Positions 41,367 through 51,105 of a stretch of DNA of 64,000 bases are shown here, piece after piece. A model generated the notes under the pieces. The model did no database searches, was not told the DNA's origin, and worked only from the letters and a program-made list of their open reading frames with translations. Location of the stretch: positions 124,001 to 188,000 of the forward strand of contig JAOZHT010000002.1 in assembly GCA_026014735.1 (NCBI GenBank). The letters run 5' to 3'. This DNA is from Candidatus Bathyarchaeota archaeon. Lineage in GTDB: Archaea; Thermoproteota; Bathyarchaeia; Bathyarchaeales; Bathycorpusculaceae. Each line of letters begins with the position of its first letter. Within the stretch, counting starts at the first letter, position 1. A program made the translations under genes and the position numbers.

Positions 41367-41594
41367 TTAGGCTTCTTTAATTTGTCTTTCCCTAAGCTCT
41401 TTTTGCTCCCGTAGCTTCTGGGTCGCTATGGTCATAAGCATGATGACTAGGAAGGATATGATGCCTATACCTATCTTGTAGGAGAGGTCAATGGGAGCAT
41501 AGAAAAGCGCAAGCATAGATACCATCATCAAGGCCAAAACAAGCACTTCCTGCAAGCCATTGAAAACTTTAAAGCCGCCAAAACTCATCTTCAT
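41367..41594 (-). CDS. two-helix small membrane protein (75 aa)
   Basis: Two membrane helices (VLVLALMMVSMLALFYA and YKIGIGIISFLVIMLMTIAT) are followed by a charged tail KLREQKELRERQIKEA. The ATG has GGTGGAAT upstream. No family is recognised. The stretch 41102-41366 shows only a weak plus-strand frame. Confidence 0.65.
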   Translation of the reverse strand: MKMSFGGFKVFNGLQEVLVLALMMVSMLALFYAPIDLSYKIGIGIISFLVIMLMTIATQKLREQKELRERQIKEA

Positions 41595-41744
41595 TCCACC
41601 TGTTTTCTAGGATTTGAGCGTAACGGCAAGATATTAATTTTATGCGTACAAAAACCAAATTCCTAAGTAAGCCAATTTCAGCGGCGCTCAGGCTAAAGGT
41701 TCTGAAATAGAATGTAAAGGGAGGGAGATGAGGGGTTGGCCGCT

Positions 41745-42197
41745 TTAGAGCTCTTTTGTGGAGAGTTCCTTCACGCGGCTCTCGATGAACTCGGCGACTT
41801 TCTGTTCGCTGAATTTGCGTTCGTTCTCCTGTGCAAAGAGCTGCTGCTTGACGGTGTTTAGCAGTTTCTCCACATCCACTGGCTTTAGCAGGTATGCGTC
41901 AGCATTCTTGTTCAGGGCAGCAATGGCGTTTTGCATCGACGGATAGCCAGTGACCATGATTTTGCGGGTTCGGGGAACGCCGTCCTTTAGCATCTTAAGC
42001 AAATCCACGCCCTCCATATCTGGCAGCCTAATGTCTAAAAGTGCAACATTGTATGCGGTTTCACGGGTTTTCTCGATGGCTTCTTTGCCGCTGGCGGCTA
42101 AATCGACTATGTAGCCTTCATCTTGCAGGATAGCTTTCATGGTGCTTCTTATGGTTTCGTCGTCGTCGACAACGAGGATTCGGGGATGTTTATCCAT
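41745..42197 (-). CDS. response regulator (receiver with short helical tail)
   Basis: The receiver domain shows LVVDDDETI, the phospho-acceptor in VALLDIRLPDMEG, IMVTGYPS and LLKPVDVE. A 30-residue helical tail follows. There is no DNA-binding domain. Its start lies inside the end of the kinase gene (49-base overlap), so it is the cognate partner of that kinase. Confidence 0.92.
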   Translation of the reverse strand: MDKHPRILVVDDDETIRSTMKAILQDEGYIVDLAASGKEAIEKTRETAYNVALLDIRLPDMEGVDLLKMLKDGVPRTRKIMVTGYPSMQNAIAALNKNADAYLLKPVDVEKLLNTVKQQLFAQENERKFSEQKVAEFIESRVKELSTKEL

Positions 42198-45100
42198 ACG
42201 TTCTCACCTCCACTTTCAAGTTTAGGTCTAAGGGGTAATGTTATCGTAAAAGTTGTTCCATGATCCTTAATGGTACTCACCGCGATTGTGCCTCCATGCG
42301 CCTCCACGACTCGTTTACATATCGCTAACCCAAAGCCCATACCCTGCGCTTTGGTGGTGAACAACGGAGAGAAAAGCCGCGGCAAAATTTCGTCGCTGAC
42401 GCCGCAGCCTGTATCGTGGAAAGATATCTCCAAGCCCCCTTTGACTTGACGGCTGTCGACGGTGACTTCGCCGCCGTTGGGCATGGCATCAACCGCGTTC
42501 TTCACTAAGTTTATGATGACACGTTTCATTTTATCAGGATCCACGATTATACAGGGGCTTTCAGAGAGCTTGTTTTTAACTGTGACTCTTTGCGGTATTT
42601 CCATCATTGCAAGGGCGTCAGATAGCAGCTTCTTAGGCGACTCCTCCTCGAGGTATAAGTGAATTTCACGTGAATAATCCAGAAGGTCGCTGACGATTTT
42701 ATTGGAGTAATTAACGCATTTATCGATGTTTTCCAGCATTTCCTGCGCTTGCTTTGGATCCACTGCGGTGCCTTTCTTTTTGAGGAAGTACGCGGAGTTC
42801 TTAATACCTGTTAATGGGTTGCGTAAATCATGCCCAATCATGCCGGCTAATTCGCCTATGGCAGCTAACCGCTCTGATTTAACCAGTTCAGCCTGAGCCC
42901 GTTTCAGCTGCTCGGTTCGCTTCTGAACAATCTCCTCTAGCCGCTGTGAATACTCAGCTAGCTTGTTCTGGAGCTGCTTTCGCTCATTGATGTCTATAGC
43001 AATCTCTAATGCAGAAATAACGTTGCCTTCTTTGTCCTTGATTGGAGTGCTGATGAGTTCAAGCCAGAGGTCTTTTCCAGCGCTTGTTTTTCTGAGGTAG
43101 TCTCTTCTAACTATGGATTCATCGTTTTCAAAGATTTTTCTAACACCACAGCCCTCACAGATGCCTTTGGAGCCCTGACCAAAGCTTTCATAGCAGGGCT
43201 TATCTAGGAGGTTATCGCTGTGAGCCGCCTGTTTTGCCCGCTGGTTTGTCCAGATGACCTCATAATTACGGTTGACAATAAACAGCACCATGTTCGTGCT
43301 CGATGTTACGCTTTCAAGCAGGTCCCGTTCCTGCCTTAGGGCTTCCTCCATCGCCATTGACTCGGTTATATCGCGGATAGTCGACAGCAAGCAGTTTTTG
43401 TCCTTAAGCTTCACGGACACCACGGAGAGGTCAATAGGGAAGGAACTGCCGTCTTTTCTTTGTGCCGTTAAACCTGACTGTCGCTGTGAGGTGGGCTTGA
43501 AAATTAGTTCTTCGAGGAGGCGTTGATGCTTTTTGTGGGCGCGGGGTGGAATAACTAGGTCGGCTAGTTTTTTGCCCAATGTCTCCTCTGCTGAGTAACC
43601 GAAGGCTCTCTCAGCGGCGGGGTTCCAATAAATCACCTTATCGTCCAGGTCACTTAGGATAATGGCGTCCATCGCAGAGGTGCTTATGGCGCGGAAGCGT
43701 TCTTCACTTTCCGTTAATGCTCTATCAGCCTGTTTACGTTCGGTAATATCAGATATCACTGCCAACACGCCAATAACCTGTTTGTGGTCATCAGTTAAAG
43801 TTGACAGAGACATGGTTGTCTCTACGGTTTGCCCATCCTTGGTGGGGAACGCAATTTCAAATTGGCCCTTCCTCCCAGCCATTCGGTATTCTTGTATAGC
43901 GTCCTTAACGGTTTCCACTTTGTCGCTGCCAAGAAAATCAAAAAACGGCTTACCAACCATCTCGCTTTCCATGTAACCAAGCATCTGCGCCATACGTGGA
44001 TTAACAAAGAAGGTGACAAAATCGTTATCTACTGCCCAGATGCCTTCGTGTGCAAGCTCCACTAACTGACGGTATCGGGCTTCACTCACCATCAATGCAG
44101 TCTGGACTTTGCGTATTTCAGTGATATCATGGAATATCGCGTGAAGATATTTTTTGCCAGCAGCTTGCAAAACACGAGTTGTCACTATTACGTTTCTTAT
44201 TTCACCGCTTTTTGTTAGGTGCTGGGTTTCGAATTCTCCGCCGCCGCTTTCAACCATCTGCCAAATGTGGGCCTTAACCTCTTGGGGTGACTCGTGGGCT
44301 TCTATTTCGAAAATCCGTATCTTCTCGAACTCCTCCCGCGTGTAACCTAACTGCTGATGTGCTACATCGTTGAATTCTATACAAGTCGTTGCCTCAGGGT
44401 CAATAACCAGAACCCCCAAAGGCGACTGATTGAATAATGAATGGTATCGCTGCTCGGCATCCCGTAATTTCTGGTCAGAGAGTTTGCGAGAAGTAACATC
44501 TTTAACGACGCCTACAGCGTTCCATTTTCCATTTATGTTAAGTGGAGAAACAGCTAACTCCGCGGGGAATTCGGTTCCGTCTTTTCGGCGACCAGTCACC
44601 TCAACTTTTCCAACAGTGAAGTACCCCATACCTGTTTCGCGGAATGTGTTCATGCTCTGCCCAATGCGGTCTATTCCTTCCTTGCAAACAGAGTCGGGGA
44701 TAACTAGCTGGTGGATACCTCTGCCTATGGCTTCTTTGCTTGTGTAGCCAAAGGTTTTTTCTGCGGCGGGATTCCAGTAAATAACTTTTGAATCATCATT
44801 GATTAAAATTAATGCATCCTTCACGCAGTTGGCTATTCCGTAGAATTTTTCTTCGCTGCTGCGCAATGCATCATGCATCCGGTTAATCCCTGTCACATCG
44901 TGACATGTTGCCAGTATAATGTCTCTGCCGGGCAACTCTATTTTTCGTTGGTTAACTAGGATATTTATTGTTTCACCGTTTTTTGTTCGATGCTTCGTAA
45001 GAAACTCAACCGAGCCCTCGTTTAGAACCTTTTTAATTACCTGTTCAATCCCGGCAGATGACTCTAAGGCCTCGAAGTCTGATATGTCGAGTTTGCTGAA

Positions 45101-46393
45101 TTCTTCTCGGGTATATCCTAACTGCCGATGTGCAACATCATTAAATTCTATGATTCTGGTGGTTTCGGGGTCTATAACAAGGACACCTAAGGGGGTCTGC
45201 TCGAAGAGGGCATGATAGAGGTTTTTGGCTTCATCAATTTGTTTTTCCATCTGCTTTCTTCGGGTAATGGGAACAGCCACTTCTAGGGCAGCAAAAATCT
45301 TACCGTTCTTGTCCCTTACCGGGCTGGCGGTTACTTGTAGAGTAAATGCGTTGCCTTCCTTATCGAAGCCCGAGACTTCATGAGAAAATAGGTTTTCGCC
45401 TTCGTCGAAGATTTTTTTAAGCGAGCAGTCGCTACATACAGCCTGTTTGCCCAGTCGAGTAAAGCACTTTTTACCTTGGATGCTGCCGCCGAAGATTTGT
45501 TTCATGGGGTGGTTTGTCCAGAAAATCCGGTAGTCAGGAGTAATCAGGCTTAATCCGACGCCGGTGTTTTCGGTTACAGCTTCAAGCATCTCATGCTGCT
45601 GGCGCCAAGCATACTCGTAGTCCTTGCGTTCACTTATGTCCCGAACAACTGCTACCGCTAAATCTTCGTTTCCCAGGGTAATTTGTGAGATTGTGACTTC
45701 AGCGGGGAATTCTTCGCCGTTTTTCCGCTGCACAGGGAACTCTATGGCTTTCTTGATTATGTTTTGGTCTTTGAGGAATTCTTCGGTGTATTTGTCCAAT
45801 AAACCAAAGGCGTGAGAAGGAACAATTGTTTCTCTAAGGGCTTTTCCGAGAACTTCGTTTGCTTTATACCCAAAGAGTCTTTGGGCTGAAGCGTTCCAAT
45901 ACCGTATCTTTTCCTGCTGATCAAACAGTATAATGCCGTCGAGTGTGCTATCGCTGATGGTTTTGAATTGCAACTCGCTTTTGTTAAGGTTGTGCTCGAG
46001 TTCTTCTCTCCGCTGAACCCTCTCGGTGACATCTCGAAAAACAACAACGTCGAGCACTAGATCGCCAAGTTCGCAGCGTTTGGCATTTACCTCCAGCAGA
46101 CTTACCGTGCCCTGTTTACTTTTCAATTTAACTTCGTATAGCGGAATTCGCTCGCCCATGAATCGTTTTTTCAAATTTTCATTGAATAGCAAAGCTTGGG
46201 ATATATCGAAAAAATCAAAAAGGCGGCTGCCTATGAGTTCTTCAACTTTTACTCCCGTGTATTTTTCTGTGGCTTGGTTAGCATACCAGATTACGCCGTT
46301 GTTATCAAGCACCACGGCGGGGTCAGCTATGAAACTAATCAGCTCGCTGAATAAGCCGTCAGGTTTCTTGTTCAGGTTTTTCTCCCTCACCAA
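42149..46393 (-). CDS. soluble hybrid-length histidine kinase with nine PAS domains
   Basis: The 1414 residues hold nine PAS domains in a row. The HisKA domain follows (IGELAGMIGHDLRNPLTG, phospho-His near residue 1195), then the ATPase with NLVKNAVDAMPNGG, DTGCGVSDE and GMGFGLAICK. There are no membrane helices, so it senses inside the cell. PAS3 and PAS9 carry a matching cysteine set (C-x9-C-x2-C and C-x11-C-x2-C), which may bind a metal or sense redox state. The pairs PAS4/PAS6 and PAS5/PAS8 look like recent duplicates. TTG 46393 or GTG 46390 starts it. Confidence 0.93.
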   Translation of the reverse strand: MVREKNLNKKPDGLFSELISFIADPAVVLDNNGVIWYANQATEKYTGVKVEELIGSRLFDFFDISQALLFNENLKKRFMGERIPLYEVKLKSKQGTVSLLEVNAKRCELGDLVLDVVVFRDVTERVQRREELEHNLNKSELQFKTISDSTLDGIILFDQQEKIRYWNASAQRLFGYKANEVLGKALRETIVPSHAFGLLDKYTEEFLKDQNIIKKAIEFPVQRKNGEEFPAEVTISQITLGNEDLAVAVVRDISERKDYEYAWRQQHEMLEAVTENTGVGLSLITPDYRIFWTNHPMKQIFGGSIQGKKCFTRLGKQAVCSDCSLKKIFDEGENLFSHEVSGFDKEGNAFTLQVTASPVRDKNGKIFAALEVAVPITRRKQMEKQIDEAKNLYHALFEQTPLGVLVIDPETTRIIEFNDVAHRQLGYTREEFSKLDISDFEALESSAGIEQVIKKVLNEGSVEFLTKHRTKNGETINILVNQRKIELPGRDIILATCHDVTGINRMHDALRSSEEKFYGIANCVKDALILINDDSKVIYWNPAAEKTFGYTSKEAIGRGIHQLVIPDSVCKEGIDRIGQSMNTFRETGMGYFTVGKVEVTGRRKDGTEFPAELAVSPLNINGKWNAVGVVKDVTSRKLSDQKLRDAEQRYHSLFNQSPLGVLVIDPEATTCIEFNDVAHQQLGYTREEFEKIRIFEIEAHESPQEVKAHIWQMVESGGGEFETQHLTKSGEIRNVIVTTRVLQAAGKKYLHAIFHDITEIRKVQTALMVSEARYRQLVELAHEGIWAVDNDFVTFFVNPRMAQMLGYMESEMVGKPFFDFLGSDKVETVKDAIQEYRMAGRKGQFEIAFPTKDGQTVETTMSLSTLTDDHKQVIGVLAVISDITERKQADRALTESEERFRAISTSAMDAIILSDLDDKVIYWNPAAERAFGYSAEETLGKKLADLVIPPRAHKKHQRLLEELIFKPTSQRQSGLTAQRKDGSSFPIDLSVVSVKLKDKNCLLSTIRDITESMAMEEALRQERDLLESVTSSTNMVLFIVNRNYEVIWTNQRAKQAAHSDNLLDKPCYESFGQGSKGICEGCGVRKIFENDESIVRRDYLRKTSAGKDLWLELISTPIKDKEGNVISALEIAIDINERKQLQNKLAEYSQRLEEIVQKRTEQLKRAQAELVKSERLAAIGELAGMIGHDLRNPLTGIKNSAYFLKKKGTAVDPKQAQEMLENIDKCVNYSNKIVSDLLDYSREIHLYLEEESPKKLLSDALAMMEIPQRVTVKNKLSESPCIIVDPDKMKRVIINLVKNAVDAMPNGGEVTVDSRQVKGGLEISFHDTGCGVSDEILPRLFSPLFTTKAQGMGFGLAICKRVVEAHGGTIAVSTIKDHGTTFTITLPLRPKLESGGENVWINIPESSLSTTTKP

Positions 46394-46772
46394 TTAACAC
46401 CTCTACATCTCCGGTAGCGCCATGATCCTCGACACTTATCCTGACGAGTTTGACGTATTTTTCAAACGTTAAGTTGGGAACCAGCCAACTGGGCCCAACC
46501 CATCTGTAGTTACATTGAACTTGTTCATTGAGGTACTTCATGATTAGCAGTTCAAGTTGCCTTGCGGCGCTCCCAAAAATTTGATCTAGAGCATCTGAGA
46601 AGTCGCCTGTTCGATCAGGGATGTCCTGTTTTGGAAGGGCAAATTTGGCTTCAAGATTGAAGTAGATGGAGAACTGCACTTCTTTTCCTAAACTTGCCAG
46701 AGCCTTGTCTATGGCGTTTAAGAGCACTTCTGCAAATTTCTGGTCTGCTTTCTTCTTAGCCAAACAGTTCAT
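46359..46772 (-). CDS. small protein coupled to the PAS kinase
   Basis: The 137 residues from ATG 46772 read KFAEVLLNAIDKALASLGKEVQFSIYFNLEAKFALPKQDIP. A helical middle and a beta-rich end (YVKLVRISVEDHG) follow. A longer frame upstream exists but looks unlike coding sequence. Its end overlaps the kinase start by 35 bases, so the two are made together. Similar helical proteins are found beside archaeal sensor kinases; a partner or input role is inferred. Confidence 0.65.
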   Translation of the reverse strand: MNCLAKKKADQKFAEVLLNAIDKALASLGKEVQFSIYFNLEAKFALPKQDIPDRTGDFSDALDQIFGSAARQLELLIMKYLNEQVQCNYRWVGPSWLVPNLTFEKYVKLVRISVEDHGATGDVEVLIGEGEKPEQET

Positions 46773-47177
46773 CCCAAACAAACTATGTGCAGTGTTCCGT
46801 AGCTGTTTTAGTATATACGTTAAAGCTACGGAATGTAAGTAAAGGGTTATGAATCCACAATCCATATTGGCAGGCTACTGCCAGCTGCTTTGGCTTTTTG
46901 CTATCTGGTTTTGCAGTGTCTTAACCGTTTAGCTATCGTAGGCTTAGTAAGTGGTCAAAAATCAAGCTAACCATGGATAAATCGCTATCTCTTTTTTCTT
47001 CCCCTTTTTTGTTTGAATTACCTGTGTCCACGGTTTTTGTCAGCGCTGAGGGTTAGCCTCAAACTGCAGGGGCCTGCTGGAGCGTTCTTTGGCTTAACGC
47101 AAGCAAGCAAAAGTTAAAATCACAACATTTCCATAACTTATCCACGCTTAACTTGCATTTTATAAGCTGGGCTTTTT
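46773..47177. other. divergent intergenic region
   Basis: This carries promoters for the kinase operon (minus) and the membrane protein (plus). ATTTTATAAG at 47157-47166 is a likely box A for the plus gene. If so, transcription would begin at or just after the TTG at 47178, so that gene may be leaderless from a slightly later start. No gene or repeat is seen in the rest. Confidence 0.4.
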
Positions 47178-47918
47178 TTGGCTGAACTAAAATTGGTGCT
47201 GATAACCAGTATTCTATGTATCCTCTTAGGGGTCGGTGTCATAGTGGGCGCCGCCATCGCTTATCCTTTATTGAGTTCGCCGATTGACAATTTGGAGGCG
47301 ACGGTTTCGTCGACTTTAACGAAAGCGGACAGTGCGCTTCAAAGGGCGCAGACTGCCTTAACCTCAACCCGAGCGACTTTGGTTTCTTTGACTAGGGTTA
47401 CAAACCTTAGTTTGCCCTCTTTGAACCGAAGCGGCCAGTTAACAGGCGCCATCGCCGACAACTTGACCTCTATCGGTTCAACAGTGACTAGCGTGGGGCA
47501 GACTCTGGGCGGCATCTCTGTTGCAGGCACAAGCCCCTTTGGCGCAGTCGGATCAACCGTGAGCTCGATTGGGGAACCGATAACAACCGCGGCGAACCAG
47601 CTTCAAAGCGTGTCTTTAAGCATAACATCGATTGGGCAGCAGACCGCAGAGGTTCCCAACACATTAAACACCGCAGCTACTCAGCTGGGCAGCGTCAACA
47701 GCGCGCTTGGCGATCTGCGGGTGAATATTGAGGAAACCCAAAATTCCCTGCCTTCCTACTTTAGCCTGATACGCCTTGTCCTTGTGCTGGCGATTTTAGG
47801 CGCCATGGGGTTAGGCGCAATTTTCCTTTTAATCGGCATATCACTGTTTATGCTTAGACGCAAAACCAACCAGCAAACCCTAACGCTATATCGGTATTAC
47901 AGCAAATACCCCCTCTAA
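47178..47918 (+). CDS. two-helix membrane protein with Ser/Thr-rich external region
   Basis: An N-terminal helix (LVLITSILCILLGVGVIVGAAIAYPLL) and a C-terminal helix (LIRLVLVLAILGAMGLGAIFLLIGISLFML) enclose about 150 residues rich in Thr, Ser, Leu and Gly. That region is arranged in repeating amphipathic heptads (IADNLTSIGSTVTSVGQTLGGI), suggestive of a long coiled coil outside the cell. The last 20 residues are cytoplasmic. Function unknown. Confidence 0.7.
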   Translation: MAELKLVLITSILCILLGVGVIVGAAIAYPLLSSPIDNLEATVSSTLTKADSALQRAQTALTSTRATLVSLTRVTNLSLPSLNRSGQLTGAIADNLTSIGSTVTSVGQTLGGISVAGTSPFGAVGSTVSSIGEPITTAANQLQSVSLSITSIGQQTAEVPNTLNTAATQLGSVNSALGDLRVNIEETQNSLPSYFSLIRLVLVLAILGAMGLGAIFLLIGISLFMLRRKTNQQTLTLYRYYSKYPL

Positions 47919-47943
47919 GCATCTGTTGCTCTGCCACATCTAC

Positions 47944-48014
47944 CCCCCCTCTATTTATAGGCACATAGCTGGGGCGTCTGCTGCTCCACCAACCTCCATC
48001 CCCCTTATAAATAG
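47944..48014. repeat. C-rich element with inverted TATA-like arms
   Basis: CCCCCCTCTATTTATA at 47944-47959 equals 4371-4386 exactly. At 48006-48014 TATAAATAG repeats the second half in inverted orientation, with CCCCC just before it. It lies between convergent genes. It might be a paired promoter for antisense or small RNAs, or a transcription-stop region. Confidence 0.35.
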
Positions 48015-48057
48015 GCTGAACTTGCAGGTTATTGGCTGCCCAGGGAAATCGAGAGTG

Positions 48058-50475
48058 TTACTCGTCTGGTTTTCTGGGCCTTAACTCACCAGTCGGGTAC
48101 TCCTTGAGTTTATCCGCCATCTCCCTCAGCTGCTTATCCACCAAAAAGTTCACGGTGCCCTCCTCGTAGGTGCCGTCCGCCCGCCTCTGCCCTGCCCTAG
48201 CGCCGGTGAGCACCTCGATGCCCTCGTCGATGGAGCCCACCGAGTAGAGGTTAAAGTGCCCCGCCCTAACCGCATCAAGCACCTCCTCTTTAAGCATCAG
48301 GTTCTGCACGTTGCTCTGCGGAATCATCACGCCCTGCTCGCCTGTTAAGCCCCGCATTTTGCAGACTTCAAAGAACCCCTCGATTTTCTCGTTGACGCCT
48401 CCGATGGCTTGCACATCGCCCTTCTGGTTAACTGAGCCTGTGACGGCGATGTTCTGCTTAATCGGCAACCCCGACAACGAGCTGAGGATGCTGTAGAGCT
48501 CGGTGCTTGAGGCGCTGTCGCCCTCCACGCCCTCGTAGTTCTGCTCAAACACCAATCTGGCGCTGAGGCTAAGGGGTTTGTCGCGGGCGTATTTGTCGTT
48601 GATGTAGCCGCTGAGGATAAGTACACCCTTGGTGTGTATGGGGCCGCCCATTTTTGATTCACGCTCTATGTCGATGACGCCTTCGCGGCCCAAGCCGATG
48701 CTGACGGTTACGCGGGAGGGCATGCCAAAGGCGAAGTCGCCTAGACCCATAACGGATAAACCGTTAACTTGCCCCACCTTTTCCTCGGCGGTGTCGATGA
48801 GGAAGAAGCCGCGGCTGACCATTTCTTGAAGTTTCTCCTGGATGAGTTTGCTGCGGTAAATTTTTTCCTCTATGGCTTTGCGGACATGCTCGGCGGTTAT
48901 CACCTCGAAGTTATCTTGGGCGGCATAGTAGTTGCTTTCTCTGATGACGTCGGCGATAAGCGAGAACTGAGTGGAGAGTTTGTATTGGTCTTCGATGATG
49001 CGGGAACTGTACTCGATAAGCTTAGCGAGTGCACCGCCGTTAAGGTGCCTAAGGCCTTCCCGCTCACATAAAGCACAGACAAACGCCCCATACTGCTCCA
49101 CGTTTTGGTCTGTACGTGCCATGCTGGTGTCGAATTCAGCTTTAACCTTGAAGAGTTCGCGGAAGTCGGTGTCGAGGCTAAACATCATCTGGTAGATATT
49201 GGGGTCGCCGATAAGGATGACTTTGGCGGAGAGCGGGATAGGTTTGGGCTTGAGGGTTTTAACGCTTAAAAAGCCATAGCGTTCCTCAGGCTCCTCGATT
49301 GCCATTTTGCCATCACGCAGGTCCCGCTTGAGGCCATCGTAGCTGAAGGGGTTACGCAGCAGGTCCTCGACGGGTATTATGAGGTAGCCGCCGTTGGCTT
49401 TATGGATGGCTCCGCCGCGGATCATGCTGAAATCAGTCGTCAATGCCCCGAACTGTGCTTCCTTCTCGGTTCTGCCCAGAAGGTTATGGTAGGTGGGGTT
49501 AGTCTCCATGACAACCGGTGCACCCGTTGCTTCCGAGTTATCGATAACCACGTTAACCTCGTATTTCTTATAGGGCTCCTCCTTCATCCATGGCATCGCG
49601 AATGGAAGCTGCTGCTGAGCCTCGCCGCCGCGGCGCGCAAAGGATTGAAGGTTATCTAAAATGTCGCTTTCGACTGCTTTGAGGTAAACGGTGACTTCGC
49701 TGTTGGCTTGGTACTTCTCAAGTAGACTCTGCACTTGGCTGCCGATGGCGTAGAGCGCGACTTCCTTGTTGAGTCTTTTAAGGGTATCCTGCATTTGGCG
49801 TTCCATATCGATAAGTTGCCTCATGGTAGAGCGGAATTCCCCCTCGAGTTTCTCGCGTTTCAAGTTTAATTTATCCTTCATGTCTTGGGGAAGCGCCAGC
49901 ATTTCCTCTTCAGTGAGGGGTTTGCCATCTAAAACGGGAATAAGCAGCAGCCCCACGGGCGTGGTTTGAATAACAAAGCCCTCGCTTTGAGCCTTCGCGT
50001 TTATCAACTCGATTAGGGCTTTGCGTTTAGTCTCTAAATCCCTCAGCTTAGAGTCCCGCCGAGCCACATAATCCTCGCTTTCAAAAGCTTTAGGCAACGC
50101 ACTTTTCACGTTTTCGATAAAGTTCTTCATGTCCCCGCGGAACTCTTTCCCCCTGCCCGGCGGCAACTCGATGGCTTTGGGTTCATAGGGGTTGCCGAAG
50201 TTGTTGACGTAGCACCAGTCTGAGGGCACAGGCAGAGTTTTCGCTTGGGCCTCCACGAAGCTTTTCACCGCGGTTTTTCTTCCAGTCCCCGGGTACCCCG
50301 CGACGTACATGTTAAAGCCGTGGTCTTTGATGCCTAAACCGAATTTCAGCGCCCGCACCGCGCGTTCTTGCCCTATGATTTCGCTTAAGGGCGTAAGGTC
50401 CTTTGTGGATTCACATCGCAAAAAATTATCGTCACAAACATTACGGAGTTTCTCAACTGGCAGCTTGGTTATCAA
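48058..50475 (-). CDS. Lon-related ATP-dependent protease (COG1067 type)
   Basis: The 805 residues carry Walker A GYPGTGRKT near residue 60, a long coiled-coil insert, then the AAA lid and a C-terminal Lon protease domain. The catalytic Ser654 lies in EGDSASSTEL and Lys697 in IGGVNEKIEG; the spacing of 43 residues equals that in E. coli Lon. It lacks membrane helices, unlike archaeal LonB. It degrades damaged or regulated proteins in the cytoplasm. The minus-strand gene ends beside the C-rich element at 47944. Confidence 0.92.
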   Translation of the reverse strand: MITKLPVEKLRNVCDDNFLRCESTKDLTPLSEIIGQERAVRALKFGLGIKDHGFNMYVAGYPGTGRKTAVKSFVEAQAKTLPVPSDWCYVNNFGNPYEPKAIELPPGRGKEFRGDMKNFIENVKSALPKAFESEDYVARRDSKLRDLETKRKALIELINAKAQSEGFVIQTTPVGLLLIPVLDGKPLTEEEMLALPQDMKDKLNLKREKLEGEFRSTMRQLIDMERQMQDTLKRLNKEVALYAIGSQVQSLLEKYQANSEVTVYLKAVESDILDNLQSFARRGGEAQQQLPFAMPWMKEEPYKKYEVNVVIDNSEATGAPVVMETNPTYHNLLGRTEKEAQFGALTTDFSMIRGGAIHKANGGYLIIPVEDLLRNPFSYDGLKRDLRDGKMAIEEPEERYGFLSVKTLKPKPIPLSAKVILIGDPNIYQMMFSLDTDFRELFKVKAEFDTSMARTDQNVEQYGAFVCALCEREGLRHLNGGALAKLIEYSSRIIEDQYKLSTQFSLIADVIRESNYYAAQDNFEVITAEHVRKAIEEKIYRSKLIQEKLQEMVSRGFFLIDTAEEKVGQVNGLSVMGLGDFAFGMPSRVTVSIGLGREGVIDIERESKMGGPIHTKGVLILSGYINDKYARDKPLSLSARLVFEQNYEGVEGDSASSTELYSILSSLSGLPIKQNIAVTGSVNQKGDVQAIGGVNEKIEGFFEVCKMRGLTGEQGVMIPQSNVQNLMLKEEVLDAVRAGHFNLYSVGSIDEGIEVLTGARAGQRRADGTYEEGTVNFLVDKQLREMADKLKEYPTGELRPRKPDE

Positions 50476-50562
50476 AACAAATCCTCCTAAAACTACACTA
50501 AAAGAAGACGCCTTAGCCTTTTAACTCTTTTTGCCAAGCTCCAGCACGCCACAGAAGCGGCG

Positions 50563-51105
50563 TCAGAGGGTGAGGAAGCGCTGGAGGACTGTGGGGTTGC
50601 GCACTTCAGGGTGAAACAGCACGCCATAGAGGGTTTTTTGGCGGTGCTTTATGGCTTGTATGCAGTGGTCTGATTCGGCAAGCACATCAAAACTATCGGA
50701 TGCTGTAGCGGTGAGGCTGTGGAGCGTGTAGGCTTGAAAAACCCCGCTGAACAACAGGTTAGGCCGGGTGGTTTTGATTTCGGTCATGCCGATTCCTAGG
50801 CACCGCTGCAGGGGCACGCCATAGATGAGGCTGATTATTTGCATTCCCGCGCAGATGCCCAATATGGGTTTATCACAGGTTTTTATCCAGCTAAAGCAGT
50901 CCAGATGCGCCTGAGCTTCAAAATCCTTAAGTGTTGTCCCCGAGAGGATGATGCGGCTGTAGCTTCCCAGCTCCTCGGCGTCTACCTCCAAGAAATGCTT
51001 TACGACGCAGCCCTCAAATGACTCAACCACCGACACGATTGGCGCCACAAACTCGGTTTTTGCCAGCGAATCAGGCTTCCAATTCAGGTCGACGACCAGA
51101 ATCAT
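50563..51105 (-). CDS. class I glutamine amidotransferase (GuaA-subunit-like)
   Basis: The fold and triad are those of class I GATases: nucleophile Cys85 in ILGICAGMQ, His165 and Glu167 in FHPEV. The 180 residues match archaeal GMP synthase subunit A in length, but the region around TLHSLTATASDSF differs. It hydrolyses glutamine to give ammonia to a partner. Its ATG overlaps the stop of the gene for Dph6 (ATGA), so the partner is more likely that ATP-pyrophosphatase than GMP synthase. Confidence 0.85.
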   Translation of the reverse strand: MILVVDLNWKPDSLAKTEFVAPIVSVVESFEGCVVKHFLEVDAEELGSYSRIILSGTTLKDFEAQAHLDCFSWIKTCDKPILGICAGMQIISLIYGVPLQRCLGIGMTEIKTTRPNLLFSGVFQAYTLHSLTATASDSFDVLAESDHCIQAIKHRQKTLYGVLFHPEVRNPTVLQRFLTL

